Assembly (NCBI GenBank): GCA_024403215.1 | Contig: JAKSSJ010000001.1 | Coordinates: forward strand, 1 to 59,498 | Direction: 5' to 3' | Source of the DNA: Clostridia bacterium | GTDB taxonomy: Bacteria > Bacillota > Clostridia > Peptostreptococcales > Anaerovoracaceae | Length of the DNA stretch: 59,498 nt | Part shown: piece by piece, positions 15,327 to 24,595 of the stretch | Layout of the letters: each line of letters opens with the position of its first letter | How positions within the stretch are numbered: the stretch's first letter is position 1 | Notes under the pieces: generated by a model | What the model was told of the DNA's origin: nothing | The model's database searches: none | Seen by the model: the letters and a program-made list of their open reading frames with translations, nothing else | Program-made: the position numbers and the translations under genes

Positions 15327-16193
15327 ATGAATAAAAATGAAGTAATACAATTTTTTAACGATCACGCAGAAACCTGGGACGAACACAGAATTCGTAACCA
15401 AAAGGTTATTAATTATATTCTAGACGAAGCCGGAGTAAAGGAAGGTGTAAGCGTTCTTGATATAGGCTGCGGAACAGGAGAGCTCTTTGCGGATTACCAA
15501 GACAGAAAAGTTGGAATCTTAATGGGCGTAGACATTGCAAGCAAGATGCTTGAGGTTGCAAGAAGAAAGTTCCCTTACGTATCAACAATTTGCGCAGACG
15601 CAACAGAGCTTACGCTTGAAAGCAGATTTGATTGCATTGTTGTATATAATGCATTTCCTCATTTCCCTTATCCTGAAAAGCTCATACACCAAATGTCTCA
15701 CCTTTTAAAACCAGGCGGAAGACTAACGATTGCTCATGGCATGAGCCGCGCCGCAATCGATAAGCATCACGAGGGCGAAGCAAAAAAGATTTCTATGGGT
15801 CTTATGGAAGCAGACGAGCTTGCTGATCTTATGGGAAAGTACCTTACAGTTGATAAGGTTGTTTCAGATAAGGAAAAATATTTAGTATCTGCTGTTGCAA
15901 CCTGGACACCAGAAGGGGAAGGCAGCCATCAGCACGATCAAGACGCAAAAAAGAAACAGCTCAATAGGCTTGCAAGGGCAACAGGTCATCTCAACCATGT
16001 TAAGACCATGATGGAAAACGGCGAAGATGTTTCAGAAATTTTAATTCAGCTCTCCGCAGTAATCTCCGCACTTAACGGGCTTGGCAAAGAAATGATTAAC
16101 GAGCACATTGTTCACTGCTTATCACACGCAATTGAAAATGGCGATACCCAGGCAATAGAAGAGCTTAAAAAAGCAATCAACAAATTTATCTAA
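15327..16193 (+). CDS. SAM-dependent methyltransferase fused to a CsoR/DUF156-like domain
   Basis: 288 residues. Residues 1-195 form a class I methyltransferase: VLDIGCGTGELFADY (motif I), MGVDIASKMLEVARRKFP (motif II), FDCIVVYNAFPHFPYPEKLI (motif IV region) and LLKPGGRLTIAHGM. After a His-rich hinge (GSHQHDQDAKKK, about 200-211), residues 212-288 match CsoR/RcnR-type sensors: LNRLARATGHLNHVKTMMENG, EILIQLSAVISALNGLGKEMI and NEHIVHCLSHAI. The usual first-position Cys of copper CsoR is Val here (GEDVSEIL), but the His and Cys of the second helix (EHIVHC) remain. It may be a metal- or metabolite-gated methyltransferase; the target is unknown. Confidence 0.82.
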   Translation: MNKNEVIQFFNDHAETWDEHRIRNQKVINYILDEAGVKEGVSVLDIGCGTGELFADYQDRKVGILMGVDIASKMLEVARRKFPYVSTICADATELTLESRFDCIVVYNAFPHFPYPEKLIHQMSHLLKPGGRLTIAHGMSRAAIDKHHEGEAKKISMGLMEADELADLMGKYLTVDKVVSDKEKYLVSAVATWTPEGEGSHQHDQDAKKKQLNRLARATGHLNHVKTMMENGEDVSEILIQLSAVISALNGLGKEMINEHIVHCLSHAIENGDTQAIEELKKAINKFI

Positions 16194-16212
16194 GCAAAAA
16201 ATATTCAAGCAA

Positions 16213-16237
16213 AAACCCTCGGCAATGCCGAGGGTTT
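16213..16237. terminator. Bidirectional terminator between the methyltransferase gene and trpS
   Basis: AAACCCTCGGC (16213-16223) pairs perfectly with GCCGAGGGTTT (16227-16237) across a 3-base loop. A/T-rich flanks on both sides let it serve both convergent genes. Confidence 0.9.
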
Positions 16238-16255
16238 AATATTTCTTAATTCTTT

Positions 16256-17239
16256 TTATAAACCAAGTCCAAAGTGATCCTTTACACGAGCCATAGTTTT
16301 TTCTGCAATTGCATTTGCACGCTCTGCACCATCATTTAAGATATCAACTAGTTCTTGAGTTTGTCTAATCTGATTGTATCTTTCCTGAATTGGAGCAATT
16401 GCATTAACAACAACTTCAACCAAATCCTTCTTTAGATTACCGTAGCCCTGTCCTTCGTAGGACTTAACCAAATCTTCAACGCTCTTTCCGGAAAGTGCAC
16501 TGTATATATTGAGAAGATTTGAGACACCAGGTTTTTCTTTAATATCAAAACGAATAACGCCCTCGCTATCTGTTGTTGACTTCATGATAGCTTTTTTAAT
16601 TTTTGAAGCATCATCAAGAAGTGAGATTCTTGAAAGCTCGTTTGGTGCGGACTTACTCATCTTTGATGTTGGATCATCAAGAGCCATAATTCTTGCACCT
16701 TCTTTTAAGAATCTTCCGTCAGGAACAACAAAAGTATCTTCGCCGTATTTTCCGTTTACTCTTATTGCCAAGTCTCTTGTAAGTTCAATGTGCTGCTTTT
16801 GATCATTGCCAACAGGAACAATATCTGTATCGTAAAGCAAAATATCAGCAGCCATCAATACCGGATAAGAGAACAGCCCTGCAGGAGCAGACTCCTTTCC
16901 CTGGGCTTTTTGCTTAAACTGAGTCATTCTTGAAAGCTCACCCGTATACGCATTGCACATGAGTATCCAACCGAGCTCTGCATGTCCACTTACATCTGAC
17001 TGTGCAAATACAATTGATTTTTTAGGATCTACTCCAACAGCTAAATATAAAGCTGCAATATCTTTAATATGTTCTTTTAAAAGCTTTGGATCTTGTGGAA
17101 CTGTGATTGAATGCATATCAACAACGCAGTAAATGCATTCGTTTTCTTCCTGAAGCTCTACAAACTGAGTTAATGCTCCAAGATAATTTCCAAGATGCAA
17201 ATTTCCTGTAGGCTGTACGCCCGAAAATACTCTTGCCAT
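16256..17239 (-). CDS. trpS: Tryptophan--tRNA ligase
   Basis: 327 residues, the bacterial length. SGVQPTGNLHLGNYLGAL carries the HIGH-type motif (HLGN), VPVGNDQKQHIELTRDLA is the tRNA/Trp pocket region, and PTSKMSKSAPN is the KMSKS loop. It charges tRNA-Trp. It follows gyrA by 24 bp with an AGAGGA site, so it can be read through from gyrBA. No T-box leader is visible upstream. Confidence 0.96.
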   Translation of the reverse strand: MARVFSGVQPTGNLHLGNYLGALTQFVELQEENECIYCVVDMHSITVPQDPKLLKEHIKDIAALYLAVGVDPKKSIVFAQSDVSGHAELGWILMCNAYTGELSRMTQFKQKAQGKESAPAGLFSYPVLMAADILLYDTDIVPVGNDQKQHIELTRDLAIRVNGKYGEDTFVVPDGRFLKEGARIMALDDPTSKMSKSAPNELSRISLLDDASKIKKAIMKSTTDSEGVIRFDIKEKPGVSNLLNIYSALSGKSVEDLVKSYEGQGYGNLKKDLVEVVVNAIAPIQERYNQIRQTQELVDILNDGAERANAIAEKTMARVKDHFGLGL

Positions 17240-17263
17240 TTTTTATCCTCTTTTTGTTTGGAA

Positions 17264-19711
17264 TTATTCTTCTGTAGGTTCGTCTTCTTCTCTTGGTGCT
17301 CTTGCCATAGTAACAATCTCGGTGTCTCCCTCAACCTTCATGATTCTTACACCCTGAGTTGTTCTGCCAAGTCTTGAAACTTCTCCTGCGGAAATTCTAA
17401 TGATTACACCATCTGAGTTGATAAGGAATACTTCATCATCATCCCTTACAACCATAGCACCGATAAGCTCTCCAGTCTTTTCAAACTTTGATTTATCGTA
17501 AGTCAGAAGACCCTTTCCGCCTCTAGCCTGAATCTTGTATTCCTTAACTGGTGTTCTCTTTCCAAATCCGTTCTTTGTTACAACAAGAAGCTCTTCGTTC
17601 TTTTCAGCAAGCTCCATAGATACAATTGCATCTCCTCTGCTTAAATCGATTGCGTGAACTCCGCTTGCTGCTCTTCCCATTGGACGAACATCTTCTTCAC
17701 TGAAGCAAATGCACTTGCCCTGCTTTGTGATTATGATTACATTAGAAGTTCCTGTTGTTTCTTTAATATCAACAAGCTCATCGCCCTCTTTAAGCTTAAT
17801 AGCAATAAGGCCGGTCTTTCTGTTTGTAATAAACTCGGAAACAGAAGTCTTCTTTATAATACCATTCTTTGTGCAAGCCATGAGGAATCTGTTCTCATCA
17901 ATTTCTGGAACAGCCATGATGCTTGCAATTCTTTCATGCTGCATGAGATTGAGGAAGTTAATTGCAGGAATACCCTTTGCTGTTCTGCCTGCCTCAGGAA
18001 TCTCGTAAGCCTTAAGCATGAAGGCTCTACCAAGAGATGTAAAGAAGATTAAGTTGTCATGCGTTGAGCATGAGATCAAATGACGAACGAAATCGTTCTC
18101 TCTTGTTGCAAGGCCAGTAACACCCTTACCGCCTCTCTTTTGAGTTCTATATGTATCTGCTGTTACTCTCTTTACGTATCCAAGGTGAGTAACTGTTACT
18201 ACTACATCCTCTTCTTCGATAAGTTCAGACTCATCAACCTCATCTTCGTCGGCAATGATGTTTGTCTTTCTCTTATCTCCCCATTTCTTCTTGATTTCTG
18301 TAAGCTCGTCTTTAACAACGCCCATGAGCTTAACATCATCAGCTAAAAGCTCGCAATAATATTTAATCTTCTTTTGAAGATCTTCATACTCTGCTTCAAT
18401 CTTGTCTCTTTCCAAACCCTGAAGTCTTCTAAGCTGCATGTCTAAGATGGCCTGAGCCTGCTTATCAGAAAGCTTAAATTTCTTCATGAGTTTTTCTTTT
18501 GCGTCATCATAAGACTCTCTAATAGTCTTAATGATTGCATCGATATTATCAAGGGCTATTCTGTATCCTTCTAAGATATGAGCTCTTGCCTCTGCCTTTG
18601 CTTTATCAAACTCTGTTCTTCTTGTGAGAACTACTCTTTGATGTTTGATGTATTCTTCAAGGATTTGTTTTAATGTAAGAACCTGAGGTCTGCCGTTAAC
18701 AAGAGCAATCATGATGATGCTGATGTTGCTTTCAAGTTCTGTGTGTTTATAGAGTCTATTGAGTGTTACATTTGGATTTGCATCCTTTTTAAGATCAATA
18801 ACAACTCTAACTTCTCCCTTGGAGGACTCATCTCTGATATCTTTAATTCCCTCAAGCTTTTTGTCTCTAACAAGTTCTGCAATATGCTGAATCATCACAG
18901 CCTTGTTAACCTGATAAGGAATCTCTGTGATTACAATTGAAACCTGGCCTCTTGAACCTTCTTCAATTGATGTTTTAGCTCTTACTCTAACTTTTCCTTG
19001 GCCAGTCTTATACGCCTCTTTGATTCCAGACTTACCAACTATTGTTGCAGCAGTTGGGAAATCAGGCCCTTTGATGACTTTCATTAATTGTTCATCAGAA
19101 AGCTCTGGATCATCAATTAATTTAATTGTTCCATCAATAACCTCTCCAAGATTGTGAGGTGGAATTGATGTTGCCATACCAACGGCAATACCATTGGAAC
19201 CATTAACAAGAAGGTTTGGATATCTTGCTGGAAGAACAACTGGCTCTGTTTCTTCACCATCATAGTTTGGAACAAAGTCTACTGTGTCTTTATCTATATC
19301 TCTTAGCATCTCCAGAGCAAATGGTGCCATTCTTGCTTCTGTGTAACGAGAAGCAGCTGCGCCATCTCCATCCATAGATCCAAAGTTTCCGTGTCCATCT
19401 ACAAGTGGATATCTCATGTTCCAGCTTTGTGCAAGACGAACCATAGCATCATAAATTGATGCGTCACCATGTGGGTGGAATTTACCCATTACTTCACCGG
19501 TGATTCTTGCAGATTTTTTGTAAGGCTTATCTGGTGTGTTGCCAAGTGTAGACATTCCGTAAAGAATTCTTCTATGTACTGGCTTAAGACCATCTCTTAC
19601 ATCTGGAAGTGCACGAGCTACGATTACCGACATTGAATAGTCAATGTATGACTTTTTCATTTCGTCATAAATTTCGTGCTGTATTAATCTTCTATCATTA
19701 ATTAAATCCAT
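17264..19711 (-). CDS. gyrA: DNA gyrase subunit A
   Basis: 815 residues. The breakage-reunion domain starts with SYIDYSMSVIVARALPDVRDGLKPVHRRILYGM. The catalytic Tyr lies in AASRYTEARM (about residue 123). The quinolone-determining region HPHGDASIYDAMVRLAQ is wild type (Ser at DAS). Six C-terminal beta-pinwheel blades follow, including the GyrA box QRRGGKG-type sequence (QKRGGKGVTG, about residue 535). It ends with an acidic tail (PREEDEPTEE). Works with GyrB to introduce negative supercoils. Confidence 0.98.
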   Translation of the reverse strand: MDLINDRRLIQHEIYDEMKKSYIDYSMSVIVARALPDVRDGLKPVHRRILYGMSTLGNTPDKPYKKSARITGEVMGKFHPHGDASIYDAMVRLAQSWNMRYPLVDGHGNFGSMDGDGAAASRYTEARMAPFALEMLRDIDKDTVDFVPNYDGEETEPVVLPARYPNLLVNGSNGIAVGMATSIPPHNLGEVIDGTIKLIDDPELSDEQLMKVIKGPDFPTAATIVGKSGIKEAYKTGQGKVRVRAKTSIEEGSRGQVSIVITEIPYQVNKAVMIQHIAELVRDKKLEGIKDIRDESSKGEVRVVIDLKKDANPNVTLNRLYKHTELESNISIIMIALVNGRPQVLTLKQILEEYIKHQRVVLTRRTEFDKAKAEARAHILEGYRIALDNIDAIIKTIRESYDDAKEKLMKKFKLSDKQAQAILDMQLRRLQGLERDKIEAEYEDLQKKIKYYCELLADDVKLMGVVKDELTEIKKKWGDKRKTNIIADEDEVDESELIEEEDVVVTVTHLGYVKRVTADTYRTQKRGGKGVTGLATRENDFVRHLISCSTHDNLIFFTSLGRAFMLKAYEIPEAGRTAKGIPAINFLNLMQHERIASIMAVPEIDENRFLMACTKNGIIKKTSVSEFITNRKTGLIAIKLKEGDELVDIKETTGTSNVIIITKQGKCICFSEEDVRPMGRAASGVHAIDLSRGDAIVSMELAEKNEELLVVTKNGFGKRTPVKEYKIQARGGKGLLTYDKSKFEKTGELIGAMVVRDDDEVFLINSDGVIIRISAGEVSRLGRTTQGVRIMKVEGDTEIVTMARAPREEDEPTEE

Positions 19712-19723
19712 ATCAGCACCTCC

Positions 19724-21661
19724 TTAGAAATCGAGCTCTGCATACTGAGCATTCTCTTCAATAAACTTCTTTCTTGGTGGAACCTTATCTCCCATCAAGG
19801 TTGTAAATATTTGATCTGCTCTTGCAACGTCATCAATAGTAATTTGAACTAAGGTTCTTTGTGCTGGATCCATTGTTGTATCCCAAAGCTGCTGGGCATC
19901 CATTTCACCAAGACCTTTATATCTTTGAATATCAATCTTCTTGCCTGGATATTGTTTTGTCATTTCGGCAAGAGTCTTTTCTTGTTCTGCATCTGAATAT
20001 GTATATCTCATATCCTTTCCAACTGTGCATCTAAACAGTGGTGGCTGAGCTGCATATACATAGCCATCTTCAATAAGCTTTGGCATGTGGCGGAACAAAA
20101 GTGTAAGCATAAGAGTTCTAATGTGAGCACCGTCTACATCGGCATCGCTCATGATTATGATCTTATGATATCTAAGCTTCTCTACATTAAACTCATTTCC
20201 GATTCCGCAGCCAAAGGCTGTAATCATATCTTTAATTGTATCTGAAGCAAGCATCTTATCTAATCTTGCTTTTTCTACGTTGAGAATTTTTCCTCTGAGT
20301 GGGAGTATTGCTTGTGTCTTTCTATCTCTTCCTTCTTTTGCGCTGCCACCTGCAGAGTCTCCCTCTACGATAAAGATTTCGCAAAGTGCTGGATCTTTTT
20401 CAGAGCAGTCTGCAAGCTTTCCTGGAAGTGATGTTGAATCAAGAGCAGTCTTTCTTCTTGCAAGATCTCTTGCCTTTCTTGCAGCTTCTCTTGCTCTTCC
20501 TGCTCTTACGCATTTATCTACGATAATTTTTGCTTGCGAAGGATTCTCTTCAAGGAAGGCCATGAGATCTTCTTTAGTAACTTGATCAACTAAAGTTCTC
20601 ATGTCTGCATTTCCGAGTTTTGTTTTTGTCTGACCTTCAAACTGTGGCTCTGTAAGTTTTACAGATACAATTGCGGTAAGACCTTCTCTTATGTCATCGC
20701 CTTCAATGTCAGGATCTTTATCTTTTAAGATTTTTGATTTTCTTCCGTAATCATTAAATACCTTTGTGAGCGCTGCTTTAAAACCAACAAGGTGAGCGCC
20801 ACCTTCTATAGTATTAATGTTGTTTGCATATGAATAGATGTTTTCGGAATAAGCATCTGTCCATTGCATTGCAATTTCTACTTCTCTATCTTTCTTTTGT
20901 GCTTCAAAATAAATGATGGAGTTATGAATTGGAGTTTTGTGTTTATTTTGGAAAGCTACGAATTCTTTTATACCGCCTTCGTAGTGATAAACCTCTTTTT
21001 TCTTCTTTCCTGCTCTTTCATCTTCAAGAGAAATTTTAATTCCCTTGTTTAAGAAAGCCATTTCTCTAAGTCTTGCCTGGAGTGTGTCAAACGAATAAAC
21101 TGTATCATCAAAAATTTCTGTATCTGGTTTAAAAATTACGTGGCAACCAGTTTTGTTTCCGCAGTCGCCAACAATGGTCATCTCTGATGTAACCTTTCCT
21201 CTTGAATAGGTCTGTCTATAAATATGACCATTTCTCATGCTTTCTACTGTCATGCTTTCTGAAAGCGCATTAACAACAGATGCTCCTACACCATGAAGAC
21301 CACCAGAAACTTTATAACCACCCTCGCCAAACTTTCCGCCTGCGTGAAGAACAGTCATAATAACTTCCATAGCTGGTTTGTGCATCTTTGGATGCTCATC
21401 AACAGGCATACCACGGCCATCGTCTAGTACATCTATGGAATTATCTTCCTTTATAGTTACATTTATGTTTCTGCAGTAACCTGCAAGAGCTTCGTCTACA
21501 GAGTTATCTACTATTTCATAAACCAAGTGATGAAGACCTCTTGCTGATGTACTTCCGATGTACATTCCAGGTCTTTTTCTTACTGGATCAAGCCCTTCTA
21601 GAACTTGTATTTGGCCAGCATCATACTTCTTATTTTGATCTTTTTCCTTTTCGTCTGACAT
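19724..21661 (-). CDS. gyrB: DNA gyrase subunit B
   Basis: 645 residues. GHKL ATPase motifs: EIVDNSVDEALAG, DVLDDGRGMPVD and KVSGGLHGVGASVVNAL. The Toprim part has CEIFIVEGDSAGGSAKEGRDR and IIIMSDADVDGAHIRTL, and QRYKGLGEMDAQQLWDTTMDP is near the C-terminus. GGAGG precedes the start, and a strong promoter lies at 21715-21743. gyrA follows after 12 bp. Confidence 0.98.
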   Translation of the reverse strand: MSDEKEKDQNKKYDAGQIQVLEGLDPVRKRPGMYIGSTSARGLHHLVYEIVDNSVDEALAGYCRNINVTIKEDNSIDVLDDGRGMPVDEHPKMHKPAMEVIMTVLHAGGKFGEGGYKVSGGLHGVGASVVNALSESMTVESMRNGHIYRQTYSRGKVTSEMTIVGDCGNKTGCHVIFKPDTEIFDDTVYSFDTLQARLREMAFLNKGIKISLEDERAGKKKKEVYHYEGGIKEFVAFQNKHKTPIHNSIIYFEAQKKDREVEIAMQWTDAYSENIYSYANNINTIEGGAHLVGFKAALTKVFNDYGRKSKILKDKDPDIEGDDIREGLTAIVSVKLTEPQFEGQTKTKLGNADMRTLVDQVTKEDLMAFLEENPSQAKIIVDKCVRAGRAREAARKARDLARRKTALDSTSLPGKLADCSEKDPALCEIFIVEGDSAGGSAKEGRDRKTQAILPLRGKILNVEKARLDKMLASDTIKDMITAFGCGIGNEFNVEKLRYHKIIIMSDADVDGAHIRTLMLTLLFRHMPKLIEDGYVYAAQPPLFRCTVGKDMRYTYSDAEQEKTLAEMTKQYPGKKIDIQRYKGLGEMDAQQLWDTTMDPAQRTLVQITIDDVARADQIFTTLMGDKVPPRKKFIEENAQYAELDF

Positions 21662-21714
21662 TAAACGTCCTCCATGCTTGAAATTAAGCGGTTTATCGGC
21701 TTTTTAACCGTCCT

Positions 21715-21743
21715 ATTATACAATTTTTGGGGCCCAAAATCAA
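21715..21743 (-). promoter_or_regulatory. Promoter of gyrB-gyrA
   Basis: On the minus strand TTGATT (21738-21743), a 17-bp spacer and a perfect TATAAT (21715-21720), about 55 bp before gyrB. Confidence 0.85.
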
Positions 21744-21949
21744 GGATTTAAGCGAAAAAACAAGGGTAAAGTTTCAAAAACGGCAAAAATTCTTTTGCAT
21801 CTCTAAAATTGGCGATTTTTCAAAAATCCACAACCCCTTGTGGTTGTTCAAAAAGTGTAATACCTTATCCTCTGCTTGTGGAAAAACTGTGGAATACCTA
21901 ATTTTTTCGCTTTTTTGCTGGGTATATTCCTGTGGAAAACTTATTCTGC

Positions 21950-21955
21950 TATAAT
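21950..21955 (+). promoter_or_regulatory. -10 element of the dnaA promoter, next to a DnaA box
   Basis: TATAAT at 21950-21955, 33 bp upstream of the dnaA start. The region where the -35 should lie (about 21927-21932) is weak and abuts the DnaA-box-like TGTGGAAAA at 21931-21939, an arrangement expected for DnaA autorepression. Confidence 0.65.
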
Positions 21956-21987
21956 AGGAGCACACACAAATTAGAGGATAATACGCT

Positions 21988-23331
21988 ATGACAAAAACTG
22001 AACTTAAAGACAAATGGCAAGAGGTTTTAAACAAATTAAATGGGCCCCTCAATAGCCTTATAATTTCAACCTTCTTTGAACCCCTTAAGCCTTGCAAAAT
22101 CAACGATAAGGAGCAAAAAATAATCCTGCTGGATGAGTCTGGCACAGGCATTATGAGAACCTCAGCATTAAAGTACATGGAAAAGGTGCTTCCTGTTGTT
22201 GAGTCTGTTTTTGGCGCGCCTTATACCTTAGATATAGTAGATAGAGAGCCAGGAGAAGAAGAAACTGACGAACTTATTGATCTTTTCCAAAAAGAAGACG
22301 CTCTAAACCCTGAATATACATTTGAAACTTTTGTAAACGGACCAAACAACAAGCTTGCATTTGCAGCATCCTTGGCCGTTTCAGAAAGCTTTTCTAAAAA
22401 ATATAATCCTCTATTTATATATGGAGGCTCTGGCCTTGGCAAAACTCACCTTATGCATGCCATTGGCCACTACGTTTTAAGAAACAGACCTAAAAAGAAG
22501 GTTCTTTACGTTTCCGCAGAAACCTTTGTTTCCGAGTTTGTAGAAGCCGTAAGAACAAAAACCCAGCAACAATTTAAGGACAAGTATAGAAAAGTTGATT
22601 ATCTCTTGTTTGATGATGTCCAGTTTATTGCCGGAAAGTCATCGGCCGTTGAGGAAGAACTTTTTAACACCTTTGAGGCCCTTGATAACTCTAATAAACA
22701 GATAGTATTTACCTCAGATAGACCACCTAAAGAGCTTGGCGAGCTCCCAGACAGACTAGTTGCTCGCTTTGCGCAAGGAATTCCTATCGACATACAGGCT
22801 CCAGAATATGAAACAAGAATGGCAATTCTTAAAAACAAGGCCATACTTGAGGGCTTAAATGTAGATGATGAAAATCTCATTGCCAGCCTTGATATTATTG
22901 CTCAATCTATTGAGGGTAATATAAGAGAGCTTACCGGGGCATTTAATAGAGTTAAGTTTAGTGTACTACACGAGGGTGGCAGTTTTTCTGTACAGAGAAC
23001 TAAAAAAATCCTAACAGACATATTTAATGTAAAAGAAAAAGAAATTTCGCCTGCATTAATAAAGAAAATTGTCGCAAAATACTATAATGTCAAGGTTTCC
23101 GACCTTGAATCTCCAAAGAGATCTCAAAATATAACCTATCCAAGACAAATAGCTATTTATTTAATCAGACAAAATTGTCCAACCTATTCCTTCCCTAAAA
23201 TAGGAGAGGAGTTTGGTGGAAGAGATCATACAACAATAATGCATAGCTATGAGAAAATAGAAAGTGATTTGGGTATAATTCCGGATTTAAAATCTGTTAT
23301 TACCCACCTTCAGGAGCTTATTGACGAATAG
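21988..23331 (+). CDS. dnaA: Chromosomal replication initiator protein DnaA
   Basis: 447 residues, the Firmicutes length. Domain I is at 1-80. The AAA+ part begins NPEYTFETFVNGPNNKLAFAA and contains FIYGGSGLGKTHLMHAIG (Walker A, about 145-160) and YLLFDDVQFIAGK (Walker B). The C-terminal DNA-binding helix-turn-helix ends with the signature FGGRDHTTIMHSYEKIE. It opens the origin and represses its own gene. A perfect DnaA box follows the stop codon directly. Confidence 0.98.
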   Translation: MTKTELKDKWQEVLNKLNGPLNSLIISTFFEPLKPCKINDKEQKIILLDESGTGIMRTSALKYMEKVLPVVESVFGAPYTLDIVDREPGEEETDELIDLFQKEDALNPEYTFETFVNGPNNKLAFAASLAVSESFSKKYNPLFIYGGSGLGKTHLMHAIGHYVLRNRPKKKVLYVSAETFVSEFVEAVRTKTQQQFKDKYRKVDYLLFDDVQFIAGKSSAVEEELFNTFEALDNSNKQIVFTSDRPPKELGELPDRLVARFAQGIPIDIQAPEYETRMAILKNKAILEGLNVDDENLIASLDIIAQSIEGNIRELTGAFNRVKFSVLHEGGSFSVQRTKKILTDIFNVKEKEISPALIKKIVAKYYNVKVSDLESPKRSQNITYPRQIAIYLIRQNCPTYSFPKIGEEFGGRDHTTIMHSYEKIESDLGIIPDLKSVITHLQELIDE

Positions 23332-23488
23332 TTATCCACAAGCCTGTGCAAAACATGTTTTTTGTTTTCCACAGCTTATAAACTTCTATCTTCTATTAAA
23401 TTTAAGGCTTTGTTTAACTTTTCAACAATTACACAGGCCCAACAACTACATCAACAACAAAAATATAATATAAAGAAAGGCATTCTAA
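23332..23488. other. oriC: oriC, downstream half (dnaA-dnaN intergenic region)
   Basis: Contains a perfect DnaA box TTATCCACA (23332-23340), TGTGCAAAA (23345-23353, reverse orientation) and TTTTCCACA (23365-23373), followed by an AT-rich tract (about 23374-23420) that is the best candidate for the unwinding element. TATAAT at 23464-23469 may be the dnaN -10. Confidence 0.8.
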
Positions 23489-24595
23489 ATGAAATTTACT
23501 TGTTCACAAGCTATTTTATCTAAAGCTATTAATACAGTTAGTAAAGCAGTTTCTGTTAGAACAACTATTCCTATTTTAAAAGGTATTTTATTATCTGTAA
23601 AAAACGGAAGACTTACTTTATCTGCTTCTGATTTAGATATGAGTATTGAGACAACTATTGATGTTCAAAATAGTGAAGATGGAAATAGTGTTGTTTCTGC
23701 AAAATTATTTGGTGAAATTATAAGAAAATTACCAAATACTTTAGTTACTGCATATAAAGATGATAATAATCAATTTAATATTAATTGTGTAGGATCTAAT
23801 TTTAATATTATTTCATTACCTTCTGAAGAATTTCCAGTAATTAAAGGAATAGAATCTAAGAATTTTATTGAAATTAAAAAAGAAAACTTTATTAATTTAA
23901 TTAAGAAAACAGCTTTTGCAGCAAGTATAGATGAGAAAAAAGGAATCTTAACAGGAACACTTTTAAATTTTGAAAAAAATAATTTAGAAATGGTTGCTTT
24001 AGATGGATTTAGAATGGCTGTTGCTAAAGATGAAATAGAAACAGGTTTAGAAAAGAAAATTGTTGTACCTGCAAAAATATTAAATGAAGTAAATAAAATA
24101 TTACAAGAAGAAGATGGAGATACTTTATCTTTACTTGTAGATGATAAGAAAATAGAAATTAGAACAGAAGATACAGTAGTAATTGCAAGATTACTTGAAG
24201 GAGATTTTATTAAGTATAATGATATTATTCCAGTATCATATAAAACAAGAATGGTAGTAGGAAGAGAAGATATACTTAATAGTATAGAAAGAGCATCACT
24301 GCTTGCTAAAGAAGGAAAAAATAATTTAATTAAAATAACTTTAGAAAACGGTAATGTTGATATTGCATCAAGAAGCGATGAAGGAAATGTTAATGAACAT
24401 GTTTCTGCTGAAGTAGAAGGAGAAAATATTGTCATTGGATTTAATTCAAAATATTTAATTGATGTATTAAAAGCTGTTGAAGATGAAGAGATTGCTTTTG
24501 AAATGGGTACTAGTGTAAGTGCATGTATTTTAAAATCAGTTGATTCAGATAAATATACATATTTAGTATTACCAGTTAGAATTACAGCTGCTTAA
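23489..24595 (+). CDS. dnaN: DNA polymerase III beta subunit (sliding clamp)
   Basis: 368 residues with the three-domain clamp layout: MKFTCSQAILSKAINTVSKAV, then RTTIPILKGILLSVKNGRLTLSASDLDMSIET, and the C-terminal YLVLPVRI (with SDKYTYLVLPVR in the place of the usual VMPMR). GAAAGG precedes the ATG. The stop overlaps the recF start (TAATG). The codon choice is odd: leucine is nearly always TTA and third positions are almost all A/T, unlike dnaA before it and the genes after recF. Confidence 0.97.
   Translation: MKFTCSQAILSKAINTVSKAVSVRTTIPILKGILLSVKNGRLTLSASDLDMSIETTIDVQNSEDGNSVVSAKLFGEIIRKLPNTLVTAYKDDNNQFNINCVGSNFNIISLPSEEFPVIKGIESKNFIEIKKENFINLIKKTAFAASIDEKKGILTGTLLNFEKNNLEMVALDGFRMAVAKDEIETGLEKKIVVPAKILNEVNKILQEEDGDTLSLLVDDKKIEIRTEDTVVIARLLEGDFIKYNDIIPVSYKTRMVVGREDILNSIERASLLAKEGKNNLIKITLENGNVDIASRSDEGNVNEHVSAEVEGENIVIGFNSKYLIDVLKAVEDEEIAFEMGTSVSACILKSVDSDKYTYLVLPVRITAA

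Larger units (their letters stand above)
21662..21987. other. oriC: oriC, upstream half (gyrB-dnaA intergenic region)
   Basis: 326 bp between the divergent gyrB and dnaA genes. DnaA-box-like 9-mers occur as TGTGGAAAA (21877-21885), TGTGGAATA (21888-21896) and TGTGGAAAA (21931-21939), all in the same orientation, and CCACAA/TTGTGG forms a small hairpin at 21828-21843. With the cluster downstream of dnaA this suggests a bipartite origin as in other Firmicutes. The change in gene direction here supports bidirectional replication from this point. Confidence 0.8.

Noticed and set aside
21774..22178. Minus-strand frame across the dnaA promoter
   Set aside because: It overlaps DnaA boxes and the dnaA start, with no binding site and no recognisable protein.
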